Shown: positions 16,403 to 26,352, numbered from the stretch's first letter. The stretch is DNA of 44,385 nt from Flavobacterium chungbukense (GCF_020805785.1 NZ_JAJGZV010000014.1:1-44385); one strand, 5' to 3'. The notes: generated from the sequence alone by a model not told the origin. Made by a program: numbers and translations.

Positions 16403-18610
16403 TTAAGGTTTTACTAACTCTCCCGAAAATCCTAAACTTACATCTTTTCCAGCAAGTCCGTCTGCTGTACCTTTGTATGCATGTTTACGAACATAGTTTG
16501 CGTCCCAAAGATTTGGAGATTCATTCGGAAGCCAGTATTCATGTTCTTTTGCATTATCAGAAACACCCCAAATTGTAATTCCATACTGTTGCGGAACAGG
16601 AATGTATTTTTTGTACATATCGATTACGTATTGATACATTTCTGCTTGCGAAGCTTGTTGTGCTACTGTTGGCGTTGCAGTTCCTAATCTAATATCTAAC
16701 TCAGAGATTTTAATTAATTTTCCTGAGGCCGCCAGTTTTTGGAACATTTGAACAATTTTGTCTTTATCTGTTGTTAGACCAATGTGCATTTGCGTTCCAA
16801 TTCCGTCAACAGTTGCTCCTTTACTCTCTATATATTTCACATATTCGATTATTCCGTCGCATTTGTCTAATCTCGACTCTAAATTGTAATCATTGATGAA
16901 CAGTTTATCTGTTGCATTTCCGTATTGACGAGCTAATTTGAAAGCTGTAACTGCGTAATCTTTTCCTAAGTATTTTACCCAAGAGAAATAATCTGTAGCG
17001 GTATCGCCTTCAGTTCCGTTTCTTAAAGTTCCGTCTTCCTTCATTGGTTCATTTACAACATCCCAAGCAAAAACTCCAGTTTTGTAATGTGTCATCATTT
17101 TAGAAATCCAATCGGTCATTGCATCACCGATAATTTTGGTTTTCTCAGCATCTGTTTTTTCAATTGTAATTGGTGCTGTTGGTCCTCCGCCAGATGATGT
17201 TCCGTCGGTTACTAAAACATTGTCGATATAATATGTTCCAGCAGCTCCTCCTAAATCGAAACCAAAACCAGTTTCTCCACCTTTTGCTGTAATTTTCCAT
17301 TCTACTTGTTTCCAAGTAGTCGTTGTAGTTTGATCTCCTTGATAACTTGCCACAGTTCCTGGTGTAGTTGAACATCTTACAGAACCATTAGCTTCAGAAC
17401 GAATCATATACGAAATGGTATAACTTTTTCCTGCTACTAAAGCAGAAGTAAAAGTAGTCTGAATTTGAGTTCTCCATTGTTCTGTTGCAGTACTTGTAGC
17501 GTTTACCACTTTCATTGACCCGGTTCCTTCGTAAACATTTGCAGCTCCAGTTCCTGCGCTTAAAGCATCTGCAGCACCATTTGCTCTACTCCATCCTGTT
17601 ATTCCTGAATTAAATGTTCCGTTAGAAACTAAATTAACTGGTCCTGTTGCAGCATCAAGATCTACAACAGCTAAGGTATTTGCATCAATTAAATAGGTTA
17701 CGTTTGGAAGATATCCTAGATCTAAATTAAACTGAAACGTTGTACTTCCCGTTTTAAAATCGCCGGGAGCCAATTTAATTTTAACTTGCTGCCAAGAAGA
17801 AGTTGTTGTAAAAGCTTCAGTTCCAGTTCCAGTATTCATCCAATCTTTGTATGGATATTGACTGTTTAATGAGGCATTGAATGAAATACGTCCTTTACCT
17901 GCAACATCCGATTTGATATAGAATGAAACTTCATAATTATGTCCTGTCACAATTGGCACATTTGGCGAAGTTAACTGAAGATTGTAAGCTGCTGAAGAAG
18001 TAGCACTAGAAGCCAACTGAATTGCCGAAGAAGTACTTGTTAATCCTGAATTGGCGACAGTTGTAATTCCTTTTCCTGGGTTGTTTCTTGCCCAACCTGT
18101 AAATGTTCCGCTTTTAATAGGCGTTAAATCTAAAACATTTGTTCCACTGGAACCTGGAATTACAGTTGGTGCAATTATTCCGTTTAAATAACTTGCATTT
18201 TGATTGGAATGCCAGATTAAAGTGTGTCCGAAAACTTTTAGTCCAGCGCTTTTTGTCGCTGCGATAAAAGCGTCTACATTGGTAAAATTAATTTCTCCTT
18301 TAGCATTTACCATTGCTCCGTGTTTCATTTCGTAACCTGGTGTAACCTCATCAAAATTTTCGTTTACAATTTTTCTATAAGCAGCATCGCTCATATACAA
18401 ACTGATTCCGATTCCGTTTCCTAAAGAAAAATCAGAATATACTTTTAATGGCTCATAACGGCTGATTTTTTCTACTAAAGCTAATGGAAGCTCTGCTCCT
18501 GTTATTTCTCCATGTTCTGGGTCTTTTCCCCACTCCATCAAATTATCATCGCATGATGACAAAATCATTAATGATGTAGCAATTATTGGTATGATATATT
18601 TGTATTTCAT
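16403..18610 (-). CDS. GH10 endo-1,4-beta-xylanase, lipoprotein, with two CBMs inserted in the catalytic domain
   Basis: The 735-residue product is a surface lipoprotein (Cys20 in LMILSSC). The GH10 barrel starts at about 45 and breaks after the substrate loop HTLIWHSNQNASYLNG (129-144). Two CBM4/9- or CBM22-like beta-sandwiches follow (about 158-320 and 325-470; the second opens VNLVSNGTFNSGITGW and ends YYIDNVLVTDG). The barrel resumes near 485 with the acid/base motif WDVVNEPM (Glu521) and the nucleophile motif ISELDIRLG (Glu637). This split layout is known from Bacteroides xylan loci, where the surface xylanase makes oligosaccharides for SusCD. It follows the glycan-binding protein gene by 12 bases, inside the susC-susD operon. 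Confidence 0.95.
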   Translation of the reverse strand: MKYKYIIPIIATSLMILSSCDDNLMEWGKDPEHGEITGAELPLALVEKISRYEPLKVYSDFSLGNGIGISLYMSDAAYRKIVNENFDEVTPGYEMKHGAMVNAKGEINFTNVDAFIAATKSAGLKVFGHTLIWHSNQNASYLNGIIAPTVIPGSSGTNVLDLTPIKSGTFTGWARNNPGKGITTVANSGLTSTSSAIQLASSATSSAAYNLQLTSPNVPIVTGHNYEVSFYIKSDVAGKGRISFNASLNSQYPYKDWMNTGTGTEAFTTTSSWQQVKIKLAPGDFKTGSTTFQFNLDLGYLPNVTYLIDANTLAVVDLDAATGPVNLVSNGTFNSGITGWSRANGAADALSAGTGAANVYEGTGSMKVVNATSTATEQWRTQIQTTFTSALVAGKSYTISYMIRSEANGSVRCSTTPGTVASYQGDQTTTTTWKQVEWKITAKGGETGFGFDLGGAAGTYYIDNVLVTDGTSSGGGPTAPITIEKTDAEKTKIIGDAMTDWISKMMTHYKTGVFAWDVVNEPMKEDGTLRNGTEGDTATDYFSWVKYLGKDYAVTAFKLARQYGNATDKLFINDYNLESRLDKCDGIIEYVKYIESKGATVDGIGTQMHIGLTTDKDKIVQMFQKLAASGKLIKISELDIRLGTATPTVAQQASQAEMYQYVIDMYKKYIPVPQQYGITIWGVSDNAKEHEYWLPNESPNLWDANYVRKHAYKGTADGLAGKDVSLGFSGELVKP

Positions 18611-18622
18611 TTTGTGGCTATG

Positions 18623-19993
18623 TTAGTTAAAATCGTTGTAAACTGGCGTATCTAATGGTACAATTCTCCAGTTGTCTGTATACACTTTTACAGAAGTTGC
18701 TTTTGAAGGGAATTCTACTGCGCTTTCTGTTCCTAGAACGTCTTTCATTTTTACATCGGCATTTTCAAACCAAATTCCAAAATTTTGATACGTTGCTGCT
18801 TCACGATAAGCCAAAACAGTTTCGAAAGTAGCTGCTTCTTTAGACCACTGATAAAATTTATTTAACGGAATGGTTACAGTTATCCATCCTGTAGTCTGAA
18901 AAGCGACTGATTTTCCATCAACTAGCCACGGAATATAATTGTAAACTCCTCCTGCCCATGTACCTGCATTAAAATTATTGACTGTACATATTTTTAAGTA
19001 ACCAGAATCTTTCCACGCATCTGGCACATAGATATCAAACTGAAACGCTACTTTATCAAGAGGTGTATTAGCTGGAATAAAAGGAGTTAATTGTGTTCTC
19101 CAGTTATCTACCCCTGTTCCAGCTGTCCAAGCTTCTGTTGCTCTTCCAGTTGCTGGGGCGATAGAAGCAAGTCGTGCAGGACGATGTGGTACATATTTAC
19201 CATGTGAAGCATTTCCTGTACCAACTGCCGCTGATTCAAGATCTGCTGGTGCAATCATGCCCGGAATTGTAGCAGTACTCCAAGATCCTTGAGTTCCTCT
19301 TCCATCAAAATCTAAAATAATTCCTCTTTTGCAGTTAAAATATGCTGGAGAATAAACACCTCCGTTTGAAGTTTGAACAAATAATGAACCTCCATTATCT
19401 GAAACGCCATTTGGAACTGTAACTATAAAGAATTCGCCATCTTCATCAGAGGTAATTCCTGTTGTTACTTCAACATTTCCTGGAAAAACTACTTTACTGA
19501 CTTCTGTTAAGCCACTTCCTGACACGGTAATCGTTTCGCCTGGATTTGGCATTGTATTCGAAATGTTTGAAATAGCAGGTTTTCCTGAACGAATTTCAAA
19601 TTTAAATGTGGTTTCGCTATTGTCATTTACAAAGCGAATTGTATTTCTAACTGATGGATCTGCTTCTAAAATTGGAGTATCAGCTGAAACGCTTACCAAC
19701 ATCGAATTATTAGATACAAAAACGACATTAAAATAGGTCGAATATCCGTTGATGTATACTTTCTTTAAACCTGTAAATCCTGAGCCCTCAATACGCAATA
19801 GCTGTCCTAAACGGGCAAAAGTAACTTCTCTATCAGGTACAGTCGAATTTACATCTTCTAAAAATACCTTTGTAATCGTAATTGTTCCTCCTTCTGAATC
19901 GTTGTTATCGCAAGAAGTAAACAACATACCGAAAACCATCATGCTTAGTAATGCAATTGGTGCCCAATACTTTTTATTTAAAATATATTTCAT
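18623..19993 (-). CDS. Surface glycan-binding lipoprotein with IPT/TIG domains (SusE/SGBP-like)
   Basis: The 456-residue product has a lipoprotein signal (Cys28 in MLFTSC). Two Ig-like IPT/TIG repeats follow: about 38-130 (TITKVFLEDVNST, GSGFTGLKKVYINGY) and 135-222 (PAISNISNTMPNPGETITVS, GSGLTEVSKVVFPG). A C-terminal domain of about 230 residues rich in Trp and Tyr is likely to bind glycan (FDIYVPDAWKDSGYLKIC, YNYIPWLVDGK). No catalytic motif is seen. Proteins of this type in xylan and xyloglucan loci hold polysaccharide at the surface beside SusCD. The position, third in the operon between susD and the xylanase, is the usual one. Ligand identity as xylan is inferred from neighbours. Confidence 0.85.
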   Translation of the reverse strand: MKYILNKKYWAPIALLSMMVFGMLFTSCDNNDSEGGTITITKVFLEDVNSTVPDREVTFARLGQLLRIEGSGFTGLKKVYINGYSTYFNVVFVSNNSMLVSVSADTPILEADPSVRNTIRFVNDNSETTFKFEIRSGKPAISNISNTMPNPGETITVSGSGLTEVSKVVFPGNVEVTTGITSDEDGEFFIVTVPNGVSDNGGSLFVQTSNGGVYSPAYFNCKRGIILDFDGRGTQGSWSTATIPGMIAPADLESAAVGTGNASHGKYVPHRPARLASIAPATGRATEAWTAGTGVDNWRTQLTPFIPANTPLDKVAFQFDIYVPDAWKDSGYLKICTVNNFNAGTWAGGVYNYIPWLVDGKSVAFQTTGWITVTIPLNKFYQWSKEAATFETVLAYREAATYQNFGIWFENADVKMKDVLGTESAVEFPSKATSVKVYTDNWRIVPLDTPVYNDFN

Positions 19994-20024
19994 ATTTATG
20001 TCTTTTAGTTTTTTATTTATGAAA

Positions 20025-21656
20025 CTAGAATAAGTCTTTTATTTTCTCTTCTGTAAACTGATACGGAACAGGATTTTCTCTTAATAATGGATTCTGAACT
20101 AATTCAGATTCAGGGTAAGGAAGAAGGAAAATTGTCGCATCGATAACTCCAATTGCATGCGGACTACTACTTCTTGCCGGGTCTATAGAAACAGTATTAG
20201 TAGCAGCATCATAAAGAATAGGTTGAATTACTCCTCTGTTTTGTCCCGTTACATAGTTAATTACTTCCTGCTGTTTGTAATAAGCTCTTCGTACCAAATC
20301 ATACCAATATTGCCCTTCCATAGCCAATTCTACTCTTCTTTCATGTATAATATCTGCATAAGTTAAAGATGTTTTTGGAGTAAGACCTGCACGTGTACGC
20401 AATTTGTTTATGCCCTCTAAAGCTAAAGCATCTGAAGTGGAAGTATTGTTTCCTAAAGCGGCTTCTGCATAATTTAAATAAACTTCAGCCAAGCGTAGCA
20501 TATTGGTATTCAAGGCAGAATTCATACGGGTAATTTTTGAATTGTCTTTTGTAGATCCTACAACTCCTTTTTTTACGTTTACAAATTCTTTACTATGATT
20601 AACCGTATACCCACCATTTGACTTATTAATTTCTGGATAAAAATCATCATCAGCCATCCATGTCGCTCTTCGGCGAAGATCTTTTGATTCGTATTCTTTT
20701 AAAACATCATACGACGCTCTTGTCCAATATCCCCAAGCTGCATCATCTCCAGTAATATCAGAACCTAATGCAAAATAAGCTTGTTGTGTATTATTTACTC
20801 CAAAATCTCCATTTGGAACCCATTGCAGTGCAAACATCGATTCTGGGTTGTTGTTATTGTCAATCATAAATAAATCTTCATAATTAGCCATCAAACTGTA
20901 TGGTCCAGAAGACATTACTTTTTCTGCCGCTTTTTTTGCTAAATCAAGATATTGCTGATTTCTAGTTCCGCTGTTTGGATTGTCGCTGATTCCTGAAAAT
21001 GATAAATAAACACGAGACAACATTCCGAATGCGCTGTATCTTGTTAAACGCCCAGCTTGTCCAGCAGATTCTGGAAGATATTTAGCTGCAAATTCTAAGT
21101 CACGGATAGAAAATTCGTAAACGTCTTTTAGCGGATTTTTATTCACAATCGGATTTTTAACCAATTCTCTCGGATCTGTCGAGATAATTACGTCTCCCCA
21201 TAATGAAGCCAAATACCAATAGGCAGTTCCTCTCATAAAACGAGCTTCGGCAATGTATTTGTTTTTAACTGCGTCACTTAACGAACTACCAGAAATTCCG
21301 ATAATAACGTTATTCGATTGCTGTACAACATTATACAATGATCCCCAAGCCGAAACTAAAGGTCCTGTTAATCCTGTTTCTGTTAAATCGGTAAAAGGAT
21401 AAACGTAATCTGAGAAAGGCGCATACATATTTGCCGCTCGGCCGTCTCCCAAACCGTAATAAAATTTATCATTAAAATCGAACCAAACTTTATTGTATAA
21501 TGGTCCTGTTGCAGCCTGAAAATCAGATTCTGTTTTATAAAAATTTTCTTTTGTAATGACATCATTTGGTTCAACCTCTAAAATATCGCTGCAACTCGTC
21601 CAAACAAATGGCAATGCAATAATTAGAGCCGTGTAAAATATTTTCTTTGTTTTCAT
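20025..21656 (-). CDS. SusD/RagB family glycan-binding outer-membrane lipoprotein
   Basis: The 543-residue product has a lipoprotein signal (Cys22 in FVWTSC) followed by SDILEVEPNDVITKENFY, a common SusD opening. Conserved blocks include YIAEARFMRGTAYWYLASLW, AFGMLSRVYLSFSGI, MLRLAEVYLNYAEAALGN, INKLRTRAGL and HERRVELAMEGQYWYDLVRR, which is the typical end of the larger SusD type. It should lie over the SusC channel and bind xylan oligosaccharides. Its gene starts 10 bases after the susC stop, so the two are co-translated from one message. Confidence 0.95.
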   Translation of the reverse strand: MKTKKIFYTALIIALPFVWTSCSDILEVEPNDVITKENFYKTESDFQAATGPLYNKVWFDFNDKFYYGLGDGRAANMYAPFSDYVYPFTDLTETGLTGPLVSAWGSLYNVVQQSNNVIIGISGSSLSDAVKNKYIAEARFMRGTAYWYLASLWGDVIISTDPRELVKNPIVNKNPLKDVYEFSIRDLEFAAKYLPESAGQAGRLTRYSAFGMLSRVYLSFSGISDNPNSGTRNQQYLDLAKKAAEKVMSSGPYSLMANYEDLFMIDNNNNPESMFALQWVPNGDFGVNNTQQAYFALGSDITGDDAAWGYWTRASYDVLKEYESKDLRRRATWMADDDFYPEINKSNGGYTVNHSKEFVNVKKGVVGSTKDNSKITRMNSALNTNMLRLAEVYLNYAEAALGNNTSTSDALALEGINKLRTRAGLTPKTSLTYADIIHERRVELAMEGQYWYDLVRRAYYKQQEVINYVTGQNRGVIQPILYDAATNTVSIDPARSSSPHAIGVIDATIFLLPYPESELVQNPLLRENPVPYQFTEEKIKDLF

Positions 21657-21666
21657 TGTGCGTTTT

Positions 21667-24600
21667 TTAGAAATTAACAGTTAATCCAAGTGTAGTTACC
21701 ATAGGCGAAGGATAACGTCCGTTATCAATACCATTTAAAAGCTGGTTTTGATTGATTGCTCCAACCTCTGGATCGTATCCTTTATATTTTGTAAAAGTCA
21801 AAACATTTTGCATATTTGAGTATACTTTAATGTTTGAGATTCCGTATTTAGAATATAAATCTTTAGGAAGATTGTATCCAATTGAAATATTTTTAAGTCT
21901 AACGAAAGATCCATCTTCTACAAATCTGTTGCTCAAACGATAGTTAGAAGCAGATGATGCTGATGAAGCTCCAATTCTTGGCATATAAGGATCTCCACCT
22001 ACAATTTGAACGTTACGATAATCGTTTGGCCCGTTCGGATCGATTAATTCTAATTGCGCATATCCTAAAGCCGATTTCAATAAATTGGTGTTTTCACGAG
22101 GATTTTCTAACCAGCGTCTTTGGTAGTTTAAAACATCATTTCCGTAAGATCCAGTAAACATAATCGATACATCAAAACCTTTGAATGAAAAATTATTAGT
22201 AAACCCAAAAGTAAAATCTGGATTAGGATCTCCGATATATCCAGCATCTTTTTCGTTGATTACACCATCTTTATTTACATCTTCAAACATATAATCTCCA
22301 ATCCAAACGCCGTTTTCTCCAATTACCATTCCTTCTGGCAATGCAGTTGGTTTTACGGTTCCTGTTGCATCTTTATAATAGAAATCTGTTGCTTTTTCAA
22401 AACGTCCAATTACTTTATAACCATAAAATTGTCCTAATGTCTGTCCTACAGCACTACGTGTAACAACTGTTACATCTGAACCTTGCTGTAAAGTCTGATC
22501 ATAAACTCCTGAATCTGAGTTTAATTTCAAGACTTTAAATCTATTCATAGAGATATTGAAGTTTGTTTTCCAAAGAAAATCTTTTCTCTCCATGTTGATT
22601 GTATTGACAGAAAACTCAAAACCTTTATTTTCAAGAGAACCAATATTTGCATAAGGTGGAGCTGTAGATCCTTGTCCTGTTGTACCGACATAGGCAGGAA
22701 GTGATAATCTTAATAATAAATCGTCTGTTTTCTTGTAATACACATCTGTTGTAATTTCGATTCTATTATTGAAAAAACCAAAATCTAAACCGATATTGGT
22801 TTGGTTCGATTTTTCCCATCTCAAATCTGGATTTGCCGTATTGGTTGCAATCTGACCGCTTCCCCAATTCGTTGCAGACGTTCCGTAAACAGAAGTATAT
22901 GCATTGTTTGGCACACTTGAATTTCCTGTAATACCCCATCCTGCACGTAATTTCAGATTATTAATAACTTGATTGTCTTTTAAAAATCCTTCGTTTGAGA
23001 TTTTCCAAGCTAAAGAAGCAGATGGAAACCAATCCCATTTATTTCCATCAGCAAATTGAGAAGATCCATCTCTTCTGATTGTTCCCGTTAAAAAATATCT
23101 ATCATTAAATGAATAAGTTAATCTTCCAAGATAAGAACTAAGAGAATTTGTAGAACTTGCATTTGAATTTCTAGCTGTTGTAGGATCTCCTGCATTTAAA
23201 TCTGTTGCTCCATTTGTTAAATAACCTGAACGGTAGCCATAAAGGTTTTCCCAATTTCTTTCTTGAAGTTCTTGAGTAAACATTGCATTCACATTATGTT
23301 TTCCAAATACTTTATTATAAGTAAGTGTATTTGTCCAGATCCAGTTTTCGCTAGTAGATTTTGTTCTTGATCCTTCTCTAACTTCATTTGATAAAGCTCC
23401 AAAAGTATAAGATGGATTAAAAGTATATCGGTTTCCAAAACCTAAATCTAAAGAGTATTGCGTTCTAAGTTTTAAGTCTTTTGTAAAACTAATTTCTGCG
23501 TAAGCATTTCCTCTAAAACCATAATCTTTTCCATAATTATCTTTCAACATTGCAATTCCTAACGGATTGGTTTGAACGAATTCTGTTGTATCTGGTCCAT
23601 CAAAAGATCCGTCTGCATTTCTTGCTGCTACGTTTGGAGTTTGCTTCAAAGCGATTAAAATTACCGAATCATCGGTAACTGTAGTAACTTGGTTGGTTTT
23701 AGACAAATTCATGTTTACTCCAACTTTAAGCCATTTCTTTATCTGAGAATCAATTACGCCTCTAAGCGTCAGACGATCAAAAGAAGATCCAATCACAGTT
23801 CCTTCCTGATCAAAATAAGACATTCCTAATGCATAAGTTGTAGTATCTGATCCTCCAGAAGCAGATAAATTGTAGTTTTGAATTAAACCAACTTGAAATA
23901 ATTCGTCTTGCCAATTTGTTCCTTCTCCTAATAATTCGGGTCTAATAAAAGTATTATCACGCTGTACAATTCCTAAATCTGCACGAGTGTTTTTTAGCGT
24001 TCCATATTCTCTAAGATTTAAAACTTGCAATTGTTTTGGCATTTGCTGCCAACCTACATAACTGTCAAAATTTAAAGTTAAATCCCCTTTTTTACCTGTT
24101 TTGGTTGTCACGATAATTACCCCGTTTGCAGCTCTAGAACCATAAATTGCAGTTGCCGAAGCGTCTTTCAAAATATCGATGGAAGCAATATCATTTGGGT
24201 TAATTCCTGCAAGCGGATTTATATTTATTGAACCCGAATTACCATCTATAATTACACCATCAATTACATAAATTGGTTCGTTTGAACCTGTAATAGAACT
24301 GATACCACGAATACGCACAGAAGAACTTCCTCCAGGAGTACCAGTATTTTGCTGTATTTGAACACCCGCGGCTCTACCTTGCAAAACCTGATCTATAGTA
24401 GTAGCAACAGATTGTGTAACAGCCGAACTAGATATAGAAGAAATAGCTCCTGTTAAATCTGCTCTTTTTGCCGTTCCGTATCCGATAACAACAACCTCTT
24501 TTAAGTCATTTAGATTTTCTTCTAATAAAGCATCAATTTTAGTTTTATTATTTACTGCAATTTCATACGGCTTGTATCCGATAAAGCTAAAAACTAAAGT

Positions 24601-24834
24601 ACTATTGGCAGGAATAGCAGTTAGCGTATAAGTTCCGTCAAAATTGGAGACTGTACTTGTTTTGGTTCCTTTAACGATAATATTTACACCTGGTATTGGT
24701 CCGCTACTATCAGATACAGTACCCGAAACAGTAATTTGCGCATTTACCGCAGCAGAAAACACCAGCATGAGAATTAAGAATCCTAAATTCTTAAAGTATT
24801 TAGATCTGCTTTTAGTAATTAAAAAGTTAGTCAT
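21667..24834 (-). CDS. SusC/RagA family TonB-dependent transporter for xylan oligosaccharides
   Basis: The 1055-residue product has a signal peptide (LGFLILMLVFSAAVNA). A carboxypeptidase D-like domain follows (ITVSGTVSDSSGPIPGVNII), then the plug with PIYVIDGVIIDGNSG and DILKDASATAIYGSRAANGV, and a barrel ending LGLTVNF. Unlike the SusC at 4456 it has no STN domain, so it is not controlled through FecR and a sigma factor. The operator over its promoter points to the LacI regulator instead. It heads an operon with susD, a glycan-binding protein and a xylanase, which defines its substrate as xylan fragments by context. Confidence 0.95.
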   Translation of the reverse strand: MTNFLITKSRSKYFKNLGFLILMLVFSAAVNAQITVSGTVSDSSGPIPGVNIIVKGTKTSTVSNFDGTYTLTAIPANSTLVFSFIGYKPYEIAVNNKTKIDALLEENLNDLKEVVVIGYGTAKRADLTGAISSISSSAVTQSVATTIDQVLQGRAAGVQIQQNTGTPGGSSSVRIRGISSITGSNEPIYVIDGVIIDGNSGSININPLAGINPNDIASIDILKDASATAIYGSRAANGVIIVTTKTGKKGDLTLNFDSYVGWQQMPKQLQVLNLREYGTLKNTRADLGIVQRDNTFIRPELLGEGTNWQDELFQVGLIQNYNLSASGGSDTTTYALGMSYFDQEGTVIGSSFDRLTLRGVIDSQIKKWLKVGVNMNLSKTNQVTTVTDDSVILIALKQTPNVAARNADGSFDGPDTTEFVQTNPLGIAMLKDNYGKDYGFRGNAYAEISFTKDLKLRTQYSLDLGFGNRYTFNPSYTFGALSNEVREGSRTKSTSENWIWTNTLTYNKVFGKHNVNAMFTQELQERNWENLYGYRSGYLTNGATDLNAGDPTTARNSNASSTNSLSSYLGRLTYSFNDRYFLTGTIRRDGSSQFADGNKWDWFPSASLAWKISNEGFLKDNQVINNLKLRAGWGITGNSSVPNNAYTSVYGTSATNWGSGQIATNTANPDLRWEKSNQTNIGLDFGFFNNRIEITTDVYYKKTDDLLLRLSLPAYVGTTGQGSTAPPYANIGSLENKGFEFSVNTINMERKDFLWKTNFNISMNRFKVLKLNSDSGVYDQTLQQGSDVTVVTRSAVGQTLGQFYGYKVIGRFEKATDFYYKDATGTVKPTALPEGMVIGENGVWIGDYMFEDVNKDGVINEKDAGYIGDPNPDFTFGFTNNFSFKGFDVSIMFTGSYGNDVLNYQRRWLENPRENTNLLKSALGYAQLELIDPNGPNDYRNVQIVGGDPYMPRIGASSASSASNYRLSNRFVEDGSFVRLKNISIGYNLPKDLYSKYGISNIKVYSNMQNVLTFTKYKGYDPEVGAINQNQLLNGIDNGRYPSPMVTTLGLTVNF

Positions 24835-24947
24835 AAATAATTGGTTTAATTAGTTAATAGTATGGTTTAGTTAGTTTCTTGTTTATAGAGTTATTTGTCA
24901 TTTTTATTTAACACAAATTCAAACGACTAGCACCCTTATTGTCAAAA

Positions 24948-24984
24948 CAAATATATGTAAAAAACAACAACACACAATCGGTTG
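24948..24984 (-). promoter_or_regulatory. susC promoter with overlapping LacI-type operator
   Basis: On the minus strand TATATTTG (24955-24948) is a perfect TAnnTTTG box. Exactly 19 bases upstream lies TTG (24977-24975), which is the end of the palindrome CAACCGATTG (24984-24975). A repressor on the palindrome would cover the -33 element. Confidence 0.7.
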
Positions 24985-25323
24985 CGTTAATTTTTTTTGT
25001 CAATTTCAAAAAAACATCATTCAAAAAAAACATTTTAAACATTTTAAATCAAAAAATATTGAATAATCATCATAAAGAACATTCTCTTCAGCGAAAACGT
25101 TAGAGATAATAAATTGTTTGCCTCAAATTCTTAAAAAAAACATAAAAAGTTAAAATTTCTAATTTTTTAAAAATTCACTAAAACGTTATCGTAAAATAAC
25201 AAAGCAGCGACAAATGCAATTTTATCCTCATCCCTTGTAAAATAAAGAAGAAAGGCACTTATCTTCTAAAAATCAAGCAACTAAACACTAAACAATATAT
25301 TTCTTACAAAGTAGGTAAAGAAA

Positions 25324-25333
25324 CAATCGGTTG
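25324..25333. promoter_or_regulatory. LacI-type operator upstream of susC (distal copy)
   Basis: CAATCGGTTG, identical to the promoter-proximal copy and 349 bases from it. No -7 box is seen at a fitting distance, so it may be an auxiliary site. Confidence 0.6.
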
Positions 25334-25343
25334 CTTTTAATTC

Positions 25344-25377
25344 AAAAAAAATCCCCTCAAAATTGCTTGAGGGGATT
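25344..25377 (-). terminator. Rho-independent terminator of tal
   Basis: AATCCCCTCAA (25350-25360) pairs exactly with TTGAGGGGATT (25367-25377). On the minus strand the stem is followed by a run of T (A-run 25344-25350 on the plus strand). Confidence 0.85.
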
Positions 25378-25409
25378 TGAAATTATTCTTAAAAAAAAGA
25401 ATTCTAAAA

Positions 25410-26066
25410 CTATAAATTCATCTTTTTAGCATCTTCAACAAATTGCTTTAAGCCAATATCAGTTAAAGGATGTTTTAGCAAACCTTTTATTGCAGAAAGA
25501 GGTCCTGTCATAACATCTGATCCAACTTTGGCACAATTTACAATATGCATGGTATGTCTTACCGAAGCCGAAAGTATCTGTGTTTGATAATTGTAATTAT
25601 CATAGATTTGTCTAATCTCTTCAATAAGATGCATTCCATCAGTAGAAACATCGTCTAGACGTCCTAAAAATGGAGAAACGTAAGTCGCTCCAGCTTTCGC
25701 CGCCAGTAAAGCTTGTCCGGCAGAAAATACTAAGGTTACATTGGTACGGATCCCTTTTGAAGAAAAATATTTACAGGCTTTTATACCATCGCCAATCATT
25801 GGTAATTTAACCACGATTTGAGGATGCAGAGCCGCTAATTCTTCTCCTTCTCTGATCATTCCATCAAAATCAGTTGAGATTACTTCGGCAGAAACGTCGC
25901 CTTCCACGATATTGCAAATATTTAAGTAATGTTTCAGGATATTTTCTTTTCCTGTAATGCCTTCTTTGGCCATTAAAGACGGATTGGTGGTTACGCCGTC
26001 TAAAACTCCTAAAGATTGTGCTTCTTCAATATCCTGAAGATTGGCTGTGTCAATAAAAAATTTCAT
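25410..26066 (-). CDS. tal: Small-type transaldolase / fructose-6-phosphate aldolase family
   Basis: The 218-residue product matches the short (TalC/Fsa-like) transaldolases end to end: MKFFIDTANLQDIEEA, GVTTNPSLMAKEG, the Schiff-base lysine in IVVKLPM (Lys87), TNVTLVFSAGQALLAAKAGA and YVSPFLGRLDD. The enzyme moves dihydroxyacetone units between sugar phosphates in the non-oxidative pentose phosphate pathway, and it is cytoplasmic. Beside xylA and xylB it would help feed xylulose 5-phosphate into glycolysis. It has its own terminator, and a long gap with a repeat separates it from xylA, so it is probably a separate transcript. Fructose-6-phosphate aldolase activity cannot be excluded from sequence alone. 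Confidence 0.93.
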   Translation of the reverse strand: MKFFIDTANLQDIEEAQSLGVLDGVTTNPSLMAKEGITGKENILKHYLNICNIVEGDVSAEVISTDFDGMIREGEELAALHPQIVVKLPMIGDGIKACKYFSSKGIRTNVTLVFSAGQALLAAKAGATYVSPFLGRLDDVSTDGMHLIEEIRQIYDNYNYQTQILSASVRHTMHIVNCAKVGSDVMTGPLSAIKGLLKHPLTDIGLKQFVEDAKKMNL

Positions 26067-26135
26067 GAGTTTTTTGGTTTTTTGGTTGGTTATAATCTAG
26101 TTTCAATTGTGTTTAACGTGAAGTATAATCGTAAG

Positions 26136-26292
26136 TTTGTCATTTCGACGAAGGAGACTCGAGCGATAGCGAACAGGCAAAGCAAATCTCCACAAGTAGC
26201 TCCTCACTGAGAATCAATCTTTGTCGAGTTTCTTACGGAGATTTGCTTTGCCTGTTCGCTATCGCTCGAGTCTCCTTCGTCGAAATGACAAA
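26136..26292. repeat. REP-like palindromic element with perfect 56-bp arms (copy 2)
   Basis: The arm 26136-26191 (beginning TTTGTCATTTCGACGAAGG) is the exact reverse complement of 26237-26292, with a 45-base loop. It is the longest and cleanest copy of the family in the window. The perfect match suggests recent formation or active conversion. Confidence 0.92.
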
Positions 26293-26326
26293 ACTGTACG
26301 TTTTTTTCTTTGTGTAGATAAATTTA

Positions 26327-26352
26327 GTAGAGATGTACTGCAGTGCGTCTAA
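26327..26352. repeat. Degenerate single arm of the GTAGAGACGCAC repeat
   Basis: GTAGAGATGTACTGCAGTGC followed by GTCTAA resembles one arm of the inverted repeat at 12521-12597; the second arm is absent. Confidence 0.6.

Larger units (their letters stand above)
24835..25409. other. Intergenic regulatory region between tal and susC
   Basis: No gene is seen in this 575-base AT-rich gap. It holds the susC promoter with an overlapping operator near 24948-24984, a second operator at 25324-25333 and the tal terminator at 25344-25377. The predicted susC leader is about 108 bases. The stretch 25000-25300 shows only A/T-rich sequence without a clear element. Confidence 0.7.
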
